DNA from: an uncultured Draconibacterium sp.
Lineage (GTDB): Bacteria; Bacteroidota; Bacteroidia; Bacteroidales; Prolixibacteraceae
Assembly: GCF_963677565.1 (NCBI RefSeq)
Contig: NZ_OY781981.1
Location: forward strand, 248,001 to 312,000
DNA length: 64,000 nucleotides
Direction of reading: 5' to 3'
Below, one piece after another: positions 1 to 7,306 of the stretch (position 1 is the first letter of the stretch; every line of letters starts with the position of its first letter). The position numbers were made by a program, and so were the translations under genes. The notes below the pieces were generated by a model. It was not told where the DNA came from and made no database searches. It saw nothing but the letters and a program-made list of their open reading frames with translations.

Positions 1-966
1 ATACTCCATTTTTAAAATCTCATTGCCCATTGTATCAAAATCCCATTCTGTACTACTCGAATTAACTAATGTTTCCTGTTCCATATCCCAATACAACCCA
101 TATCTACGAACTAATAACGTATCCTCATTATAATTCGATATCTCTTCCCCGGAAATCACCCATTCTTCAATATCATAGTTCCACCAATACCAATAAAGAG
201 TGTCAAGTTTATTTTGCTCGTTATAGTGCCATTCCAAATAATGCTCGCCACGCAAGGACAAATCCCAGGTTCCTCCCCAGTGCATCACCTTATCCTTCAC
301 TTTGTTACCATACTCATCGTAAGCGTTTTCCTGAGTCTCAATTGTATCCCAGACGGCTCGTTCCTCGCTCCAAAGCAGGTGCATATAAAAGACCTGATTA
401 TCATTGGCATCGTAAGTGTATTCCTCTTGATTGGTTTGAACCATTTCTCCATTCCTGAGCGGATCATTATACGAAGTCGTCTTTATTGTTCTTTGATCAT
501 CGTGAAATTCAACCTGTTCAACTGTTTTTCCATAGAATATCACAGTGTCTTCCATAAGATTTAAACTGCTCGAATAGCGACGTTCATTATATATCTCTTC
601 ACCATCCTCGTTCCAACATTGTTCTGAAATCTTAAAATCTTTCCACACTTGCGTGGAATCATTCCATATTTTAATCCAAACAGTTCCACAGTTACCGTCT
701 TCTTCATAAATTTGATTGTATCGTTTCATCCGTACCCACTCAAACGTTGTAGTATCAAATGATTCATATACAATACTGTCTTGAATCAACTCCAATTCTT
801 CAGGAACAACATAATCCAAAATGAACCGCATTTCAGGGTTCCCTGTCTCTCCAATATTTATAGACTGATGGCTCTGGGATTGATCGAACGCAATATTCGA
901 TTCTGTTTGTGCGAACACTGAAAATAAAGGAAGCAGTACTGTGACTGTAAGGATTAATTTTTTCAT
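1..966 (-). CDS. secreted hypothetical protein, C-terminus beyond the window
   Basis: An open frame runs from an ATG at 966-964 off the left edge, so about 320 residues of the N-terminal part are visible. It opens with MKKLILTVTVLLPLFSVFAQ, a clear Sec signal peptide with a cleavage site after FAQ. The remainder is hydrophilic and very rich in Trp, Tyr, Asp, Glu and Asn. It contains short YD-repeat-like pieces (YDANDNQ, YDEYGNK), typical of surface proteins in this phylum that end in a T9SS sorting domain. That C-terminus lies outside the window, so T9SS export is only a guess. I do not recognise a family. The gene is divergent from the small membrane protein to its right. Confidence 0.75.
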   Translation of the reverse strand, partial: MKKLILTVTVLLPLFSVFAQTESNIAFDQSQSHQSINIGETGNPEMRFILDYVVPEELELIQDSIVYESFDTTTFEWVRMKRYNQIYEEDGNCGTVWIKIWNDSTQVWKDFKISEQCWNEDGEEIYNERRYSSSLNLMEDTVIFYGKTVEQVEFHDDQRTIKTTSYNDPLRNGEMVQTNQEEYTYDANDNQVFYMHLLWSEERAVWDTIETQENAYDEYGNKVKDKVMHWGGTWDLSLRGEHYLEWHYNEQNKLDTLYWYWWNYDIEEWVISGEEISNYNEDTLLVRRYGLYWDMEQETLVNSSSTEWDFDTMGNEILKMEY

Positions 967-1116
967 AAGCCTGTTTATAAGTTAATTAGTGCTCCTAAGC
1001 TATTAAATAATGATAAGAAATAAAATTATGTTCCGTTGCGAGTCAATAGATTTTTTCAATTGTTTAGAACATATCTTCACTTTCAATGTTATTCAACAAA
1101 ATATACTTCTGAAATT

Positions 1117-1557
1117 ATGTACACAGGATTATTACACGCACACAACGGATTTCGCTGGTTAGTTTTAATCGCACTTTTATTTGCAGTTCTGCTTGCAGTA
1201 AGTGGCTGGGCCAGTAAACGAAAATGGGGACGAGCCGATAACCTTTCAGGATTGGTATTGGTAATGTTAATGGATATTCAGTTCTTGCTGGGAATTGTAC
1301 TTTACGCTTTTGTTAGCCCGATTACCAAAGCAGCATTTAACGATTTTGGAGCGGCAATGAAAAACAGCGAGCTTCGGTTTTTCGCTGTTGAGCATATTTT
1401 ACTAATGATAATTGCACTTGCTTTGGTGCACATTGGCCGGTCGAAATCTAAAAAAGATGTGGCTCCGGAAAAGAAACACCGGGTATCGGCAATCTTTTAT
1501 GGCATTAGTTTGCTACTGGTTTTGGCAGCCATTCCTTGGGACAGGGCTTTGTTTTAA
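1117..1557 (+). CDS. small four-helix membrane protein, conserved in Bacteroidota
   Basis: A 146-residue integral membrane protein. The ATG at 1117 is preferred over an upstream TTG at 1036 because the family-like start MYTGLLHAHNGFRW begins there and the added stretch is not hydrophobic. Four hydrophobic segments are visible at roughly residues 14-30, 45-62, 85-105 and 120-140, separated by basic loops. Paired His residues near the N-terminus (LLHAHNG) and in helices 3 and 4 (VEHILL, LVHIGR) could be haem or metal ligands. Homologues are sometimes labelled cytochrome b-like, but no established function is known to me. It stands alone and ends at a terminator shared with the convergent acyl-CoA synthetase gene. 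Confidence 0.7.
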   Translation: MYTGLLHAHNGFRWLVLIALLFAVLLAVSGWASKRKWGRADNLSGLVLVMLMDIQFLLGIVLYAFVSPITKAAFNDFGAAMKNSELRFFAVEHILLMIIALALVHIGRSKSKKDVAPEKKHRVSAIFYGISLLLVLAAIPWDRALF

Positions 1558-1586
1558 ACCACTACATTTAGAAATTACTAGGAAAT

Positions 1587-1619
1587 AAAAAGGCTACAAG
1601 AAAAATCTTGCAGCCTTTT
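1587..1619. terminator. bidirectional intrinsic terminator
   Basis: A 13-bp hairpin with one mismatch (AAAAGGCTACAAG / CTTGCAGCCTTTT) and a 6-nt loop, with A- and T-runs on the two sides. It lies between convergent genes and can serve both the small membrane protein gene and the acyl-CoA synthetase gene. Confidence 0.8.
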
Positions 1620-1661
1620 AAGTTTGGTTCAGCTTGTGCTTTCGCACCTCTTTCTTTACTA

Positions 1662-3452
1662 CTACTTTTTGGCCCCTACGGCATATATATCATCAATTAA
1701 GTGCTGGTATTTAACGGCCACTGCATTTCGTCTTAGTTTTAATGTTGGCGACAGTTCGCCCGAACTTGGGGTCCATTCTTCGTGCACCAGTCGTATTCGG
1801 CTGATTTGTTCGTGCGATCCCAGAGTTTTATTCACCTTCATAACTTCTTTTTGCAGTTTACTAACAACTTCAGGCAATTGAATAAGCTCCTCATTATTTT
1901 CGTAATGCAATTTGTGGTCTCCTGCCCAATCGTGTAGGATTGGGAAACACGGCGAAATAATGGCACTTGCAAACTTTTCGTTGGCACCAATTACCATCAC
2001 CTGCTCAATCAGTTCAGATGTTTTCAACTTGTTCTCGATCATCTGCGGAGCAATATATTTGCCGCCCGAGAGTTTGAAAATTTCTTTTTTACGATCGGTT
2101 ATCTTCAGGTATTTATCGTCGACTAAAACACCAATATCTCCGGTATGGAACCATCCGTTTCTGTCGATCACTTCTTCGGTTAATTCCGGTGCTTTGTAAT
2201 AGCCCATCATTACGCCGGGGCCTTTACACAAAATCTCTCCATCCGGGGCAAATTTCACATCGTAACCTTCCAGAATGGGTCCAACTGTTCCTACCATCAT
2301 TTCCATTGTAGTTGGATTATTAACAGCTATCACCGGCGAAGTTTCGGTTAATCCGTAGCCTTCCAAGGTGGTAAGTTTTGCCATTCCAAACACGCGGGCA
2401 ATTCGTGGCTGAAGCGCAGCACCTCCCGATACAACATAAGTGATGTTACCACCCAATGCTTCCCGCCACTTCGAGTAAATCAGCTTATCTGCAATCGAAA
2501 TTTTCATTCGCATTAACGGACCGAATTTCTTATTGTATTCAAAATGACGTGTGAGGTTTAGTGCCCAGAAATAGAGTTTCTTCTTAACTCCGGTCAGCTC
2601 TTTTCCTTTGGCCACAAAACCATCGTACACTTTTTCGAGCAAACGTGGAACCGAGTTAAACATGTGCGGTTTCACCTCCTTAATCGAAGAAACAATCTGG
2701 CTAAGGTTTCCCACATAATACACACCCATTCCACGGTATTGGAAATGGTAATTTACACTGCGCTCGTAAACGTGGCAAAGCGGCAGAAAACTCAAAGCTC
2801 TGTGTTCAATACCCAGATCGTGAAGTTTTGCATGCTCCGTAAAATTCGAAACCAAATTTTTATGACTGAGCATAACACCCTTAGGTACACCAGTTGTGCC
2901 CGAAGTATAGATAATAGTAGCCAGGTCTTCCGGCTTAATATCATTTTTAATGGTTTCCAACTCAGCAGAAAACTCCTCTTTTTTTGATTCGCCAAGTTCC
3001 AGAATTTGTTCATAATGTTTCGCGCCCTCAACCTCTTCAAAAGTATAAACAGCATCAACACCATCTATCATATTGGCCAGCGGGCACATACTTTGAAAAA
3101 GCTTTTTATCGCCTGCCAAAATAATCTTTACCTCGGCGTGTTTCAGAATATATTTGTATTCATCGTCGCCCAGTGTTGGATAAATTGGAACATGAACAAT
3201 TCCGGCCATAGCCAAACCCATATCTGCAATATTCCACTCGGCCCGATTAGTAGTAACCGTAGCAACTTTATCGCCACGTTTTAAACCGAAAGCCATCATT
3301 CCTAAGGCCAGCTGTTGCGATTTTTTATAATATTCTTCGGTGGAATAAGTATACCATTTCCCATCTTTTTTTCCGGCAATGGCATCTTCACGGGGGAATT
3401 CATTTAATGCGCGTTCAAGCACATCAAACGTACGTGTAACTGTCTGTCCCAT
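1662..3452 (-). CDS. long-chain fatty acid--CoA ligase (AMP-forming)
   Basis: A 596-residue member of the ANL adenylate-forming superfamily, FadD/FACS branch. These enzymes activate fatty acids with ATP and CoA at the cytoplasmic membrane for degradation or lipid synthesis. The P-loop YTSGTTGVPKG is near residue 180, the A5 motif GYGLTETSP near 365, WFHTGDIG near 436 and the hinge with its conserved Lys (DRKKEIFKLSGGKYIAP) near 455. Length and motif order are normal for long-chain acyl-CoA synthetases of this phylum. Chain-length specificity cannot be read from the sequence. Monocistronic. A near-consensus -7 box (TATATTTC, 3480-3473) lies just upstream of the ATG. It is convergent with the small membrane protein gene. 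Confidence 0.9.
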   Translation of the reverse strand: MGQTVTRTFDVLERALNEFPREDAIAGKKDGKWYTYSTEEYYKKSQQLALGMMAFGLKRGDKVATVTTNRAEWNIADMGLAMAGIVHVPIYPTLGDDEYKYILKHAEVKIILAGDKKLFQSMCPLANMIDGVDAVYTFEEVEGAKHYEQILELGESKKEEFSAELETIKNDIKPEDLATIIYTSGTTGVPKGVMLSHKNLVSNFTEHAKLHDLGIEHRALSFLPLCHVYERSVNYHFQYRGMGVYYVGNLSQIVSSIKEVKPHMFNSVPRLLEKVYDGFVAKGKELTGVKKKLYFWALNLTRHFEYNKKFGPLMRMKISIADKLIYSKWREALGGNITYVVSGGAALQPRIARVFGMAKLTTLEGYGLTETSPVIAVNNPTTMEMMVGTVGPILEGYDVKFAPDGEILCKGPGVMMGYYKAPELTEEVIDRNGWFHTGDIGVLVDDKYLKITDRKKEIFKLSGGKYIAPQMIENKLKTSELIEQVMVIGANEKFASAIISPCFPILHDWAGDHKLHYENNEELIQLPEVVSKLQKEVMKVNKTLGSHEQISRIRLVHEEWTPSSGELSPTLKLRRNAVAVKYQHLIDDIYAVGAKK

Positions 3453-3642
3453 ATTTCAATTTTAAAAACTTCGAAATATAAGGCTTTTGTTGTTGGTTGA
3501 TTTAAAAAGCAATTATGCTATTTTTCAGCTTATGCTATTTATAAATATTCTAAATAATATTAATTATCTGTATAACAAAAAGTTAAAACATTAGGCATCG
3601 AATTTCAGAGCCTATCGTTCCAAAATTTAATTTCACTGGCAG

Positions 3643-6600
3643 CTAATTTATCTCTTCATTTTCGGCTTGTTGCAACTGATATTTGTTGTCTTTTACGTAA
3701 GCCCAAATTATTAATCCGGCCAACACCAAAATCGATGCAGGAACTGCCGGATCTACCCCGTCTGCAACACCTTTCCCGTACGAATGTAATCCCGACAAAT
3801 AATAGTTCACTCCAAAATAGGTCATTAATACTGAGGCGAAACCAAGTATCGACGCAAAGTTATAGTTGAAAACTCCTTTCAATGAAGGAATCAGTCGCAT
3901 GTGCACAATAAAGGAATAAATCACGACGGTGATCAAAGCCCAGGTTTCTTTGGGATCCCAGCCCCAGTAACGGCCCCAACTTTCGTTGGCCCAAACTCCA
4001 CCAAGAAATGTTCCGATAGTGAGAAAATACAAACCGACTGTTGCCGACATTTCGTTAATGGTTGTTAGTTGCTCGATAAAACCGTTAACTTTTGCCTGGT
4101 TCATACCTCTTCGCAAAACGATCAAAATCATCACCAAAACTCCAAGGAACATACTCAGTCCAAGAAATCCATAGCTGGCCGTTATAATTGCTACGTGGAT
4201 AGCTAACCAATACGATTTGAGTACCGGAACCAGATTTGTCACTTCCGGATTCATCCAGCTGAGATGAGCCACAAACAATGCAATTCCGGTTAAAAATGCG
4301 GCAGTACCCACTACCATCGGGTATTTTCGGCCAAAAATAATACCGGCCAACATGGTTGCCCAGGCCACGTAAACCACCGATTCGTAACCGTTACTCCAAG
4401 GTGCGTGCCCTGATATGTACCAGCGCACAATTAATCCAACCGTGTGCACCAGGAACAGGATTAAAATGAATCCAAAAAATGATATCCGTAGAAACGATGG
4501 TAACTGCTTTTGTCTGAAAATATTTATGAAAAGTACCGTCAACAGCAAGAAACCAAACAACAGGTAAAAAGGAAAGATTCGTTTAAAAGGATTTACCTTA
4601 TTAAAAAGAATCTCAACGTTTTTCTTCTTCTCACCGGGCAAAAGATTGGCTCCGTATTTCATCTGGAAATTATCTACAGCTTGTAAAACCTGAACGGCAT
4701 CGGTAGTTTTATTTTCGGTAATGGATTGTAACAGCAGTTGAAACCCACTCTTTACAAAAATTGAATCGCCACCGGAATATTCTGTTGCGGTGCTTCCCGG
4801 CGCATACCATGTGTCTTCAACTCGTTCACGCGGGAAGAGGTGAAAAATAGATCCCTGAAATACCATAAAACAGATATTCACGCGCTCATCAACGTTAATA
4901 TATTCTTTATCCATCCGGTTTCGCATTCCGGGAGCTTTAGCATAAGCCGCCCGCACAGCATCAGCAATTTTGTAATTGCCGTTGGCATCAAAAAGAGATT
5001 CAACGGTAATGAATTTATTTTGAGCGCCAAGAGCACCTTCCAACGATTTATCGCCCACTTTTATAATAGGCATCGATTGCCAGATTTCCGGATAGGCCAT
5101 CATGCTCAGCACCACGCCATCGGCCGACAAACCATACAAACCTGATTTACGGCTTATTTTACGAACAATCTCGCCAGAAAGTGTTGACACAGGCTCAATT
5201 CGTCCGTCGACACCCTGTACCCATAATTCGCTGAATTCTTTTACCACTTCTTTGTCGATTGACGGAATTCCGGCACCAACTCCACTTTGTGCCGATGCTG
5301 AAAAAGCCACACTTCCCAACACTGCAATCAATGCTATTACCTTAACCGAACTGGCTTTTAACTTTTTGGCCAGATACTGGAAATATGAATTTGGATTTAC
5401 CAGCGACAGAATAACACCAACGATTAGCAAAAAGTACCCCAGATATGAAATCCAGGTTCCCCAAAAGTCGTAATTAACTGAAAGGATCGTGCCTTGTTCA
5501 TCCACATCGTACGAAGATTGAAAGAACTTATATCCCCTATGGCTAAGAGTGTTATTCATAAAGATGCGAATATCTTCGTTAATGCCTTTTTCCTGATCCA
5601 CCAAAACAACCTCAGAAGCAAACGACGACGGAGAATTTGATCCCGGGTAATGTTCCAGCTGAAAATCTTTTAGATGGATACTGAACGGAACCTGCAACGG
5701 CAATGCGCCATAAGCAAGTTTCAGTGTACCATTACCTAAAGGAACACGCACAGTATCCGGGCGTTGCCCGGAATGACCAAACACAGGTACATTTTGCTGG
5801 CGGATACCATCCGAAATCTGTATCATTACTGCGTCTTCACGTGTTTCTGCCTGACTTTTTACTGCAGTAAATGCGGCACTTGGCAAAAATTTCCGGATCA
5901 AAAAACGAAAATCTCCATAACCGTACAAAAACATTGGTTTTACCGGAATCGTGTCGCCGGGATTCAAATCCACCGTTTCCTGCGTGGCCATAGTTGTTTC
6001 TTCCAGTTGCGCAAAAGAAGTCATAAATAAAGCTCCATCCTGCATAAAAAAGTTGATCACTTTTTCTTCATCCACGTTAAATCCGGCGGTAAAACCGGGG
6101 TAATCAAGCTCATCTCCTTCTTTAAACGAAAACGACTGCATACCTTGTCCTCCGGGTGCCGAAAAAACAAAATCGATAACCGGTTCACCCGAATCGGAAG
6201 CAATGGCCTTTTGTTCGGCATTCTCGATAAAACCAACCGCTTTAACTTTTACAGTCTTTCCGTCAACATCAAATTTCGCTAAATACTGCTTAGGCGTAAC
6301 CTCCGAAAAGCGCACCTGCGAAACCTCTTCCTGGCCTTCAAATCCGGCATAAAAATAATCATTGGTCGAAAGGATATAGTCGGCACTCTCGCCTTCGCGA
6401 ATGTGCATTACACCTTCAAAACTAATGAAACGCGTAACGGCACCTCCCAAAATCATCACTAAAAAGGAGACATGAAAAATACCAAGCGTTAATCGTCGGT
6501 TGGTGAAAAACCGGTAACGAAACATGTTGTTGACAAGATTTAATGCAAACAATGCCCAAAGCACTTCGAACCAGTGTGTGTTGTACACCAGCGCACGGGC

Positions 6601-6717
6601 AGTTGGTGTTCCGTAACTACTCTCGATAAATGTGGCCACTGCCATTGAAAATGCAAGGGCAAGAAAAATAAATGCCGCGAACGGCATGGATGTTATAAAA
6701 GCATAGAATTTCTTCAT
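3643..6717 (-). CDS. ccsBA: ResB-CcsA fusion, cytochrome c haem delivery protein
   Basis: A 1024-residue fused system II cytochrome c synthase. It moves haem across the inner membrane and attaches it to apocytochrome c CXXCH motifs. The N-terminal half is ResB/CcsB-like, with helices at residues about 12-32, 48-65 and 78-98 followed by a large periplasmic domain. A further helix near 430 precedes a signal-like helix ending SASAQSG. The C-terminal third is CcsA: a multi-helix segment with the haem-binding WWD-type motif (ESWGRYWGWDPKETWAL) near residue 919. Fused CcsBA proteins of this size are known in Bacteroidota and epsilonproteobacteria. The gene is monocistronic, with an unusually long upstream gap of about 590 bp that contains the 21-bp repeat array. 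Confidence 0.9.
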   Translation of the reverse strand: MKKFYAFITSMPFAAFIFLALAFSMAVATFIESSYGTPTARALVYNTHWFEVLWALFALNLVNNMFRYRFFTNRRLTLGIFHVSFLVMILGGAVTRFISFEGVMHIREGESADYILSTNDYFYAGFEGQEEVSQVRFSEVTPKQYLAKFDVDGKTVKVKAVGFIENAEQKAIASDSGEPVIDFVFSAPGGQGMQSFSFKEGDELDYPGFTAGFNVDEEKVINFFMQDGALFMTSFAQLEETTMATQETVDLNPGDTIPVKPMFLYGYGDFRFLIRKFLPSAAFTAVKSQAETREDAVMIQISDGIRQQNVPVFGHSGQRPDTVRVPLGNGTLKLAYGALPLQVPFSIHLKDFQLEHYPGSNSPSSFASEVVLVDQEKGINEDIRIFMNNTLSHRGYKFFQSSYDVDEQGTILSVNYDFWGTWISYLGYFLLIVGVILSLVNPNSYFQYLAKKLKASSVKVIALIAVLGSVAFSASAQSGVGAGIPSIDKEVVKEFSELWVQGVDGRIEPVSTLSGEIVRKISRKSGLYGLSADGVVLSMMAYPEIWQSMPIIKVGDKSLEGALGAQNKFITVESLFDANGNYKIADAVRAAYAKAPGMRNRMDKEYINVDERVNICFMVFQGSIFHLFPRERVEDTWYAPGSTATEYSGGDSIFVKSGFQLLLQSITENKTTDAVQVLQAVDNFQMKYGANLLPGEKKKNVEILFNKVNPFKRIFPFYLLFGFLLLTVLFINIFRQKQLPSFLRISFFGFILILFLVHTVGLIVRWYISGHAPWSNGYESVVYVAWATMLAGIIFGRKYPMVVGTAAFLTGIALFVAHLSWMNPEVTNLVPVLKSYWLAIHVAIITASYGFLGLSMFLGVLVMILIVLRRGMNQAKVNGFIEQLTTINEMSATVGLYFLTIGTFLGGVWANESWGRYWGWDPKETWALITVVIYSFIVHMRLIPSLKGVFNYNFASILGFASVLMTYFGVNYYLSGLHSYGKGVADGVDPAVPASILVLAGLIIWAYVKDNKYQLQQAENEEIN

Positions 6718-6989
6718 TTCTATTTTATCAATTTAGTTTCAAGTCTTTTGATATAACCACTATCTTTCAAAATAGTTGCTGAAAATAATCCTTATTTAGA
6801 ACAAATCAAAAAAAGAAATAAAACAAAAGCCCGTTTGGTATTTTTTTGAAATGAATTACAGGGACTTGAACAAAGCAGTAAGTTTATTGGCTTGTTTTTT
6901 TTGCCAAAATTTACAGCCATCGCTAACAAAAAGTAAATATTTGCATACAAATTCATAGTCCGCACTGTCATTTTTCTCGCCCGCTGACC

Positions 6990-7163
6990 TGCGGACAAGA
7001 CATTTGTAAATGCGGACGTGTTTTCTTCGGTTGCGGACGCCCCAATAACACCTGCGGACACCTTTCCAAGGGCTGCGGACGATCAAACAGCACCTGCGGA
7101 AGTATTTTTATCGGCTGCGGAAAGCCAAACAACACCTGCGGATGTACTTTTTTGAGCTGCGGA
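6990..7163. repeat. array of nine TGCGGA cores at exact 21-bp spacing
   Basis: The 589-bp gap between ccsBA and alaS (6718-7306) contains this array, the alaS terminator, and A/T-rich DNA in which I see no gene. The hexamer TGCGGA (TCCGCA on the minus strand) begins at 6990, 7011, 7032, 7053, 7074, 7095, 7116, 7137 and 7158, with no deviation from 21 bp. The 15-bp spacers are diverged but alternate between two types, giving a 42-bp higher-order unit. One type resembles CCAAACAACACC (spacers at 7038, 7080, 7122). The other is T-rich and ends GGC or GC (7059, 7101, 7143). A single inverted core TCCGCA sits at 6959-6964. Twenty-one bp equals two helical turns and also seven codons, so a protein-binding array, an RNA element or a decayed heptad-coding repeat all remain possible. 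No known element is recognised. Confidence 0.9.
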
Positions 7164-7181
7164 ATTAACAGGGGGGCACCT

Positions 7182-7225
7182 TAAAAACAAAAGACCTTCA
7201 AGATTTTGTAAAACTTGAAGGTCTT
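7182..7225 (-). terminator. intrinsic terminator of alaS
   Basis: A perfect 12-bp hairpin (AAGACCTTCAAG / CTTGAAGGTCTT, 7191-7202 and 7214-7225) is followed on the minus strand by a T-rich tract. It separates alaS from the 21-bp array. Confidence 0.85.
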
Positions 7226-7306
7226 AATAATTATTGTTTTTCAGCCCCCTGGTCGCTTTCCGCGAAAATCATCAGAATCCGCGTTATCAGCGTTCAATAA
7301 GTTCTT

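Noticed and set aside
6792..7086. Two minus-strand open frames (89 and 76 codons) running out of the 21-bp array
   Set aside because: They start at GTG or TTG inside the repeat, end in low-complexity sequence and show no protein family features. They exist because 21 bp is a multiple of three.
6990..7163. A CRISPR array
   Set aside because: The repeated core is only 6 bp, the spacers are 15 bp and related to each other, and no cas gene is in the window.
7255..7300. Short CCGCG-containing phrase near the alaS stop (ccgcgaaaatc, atccgcgttatcagcg)
   Set aside because: It looks like a degenerate intergenic filler phrase; without a second copy here it cannot be called a repeat.
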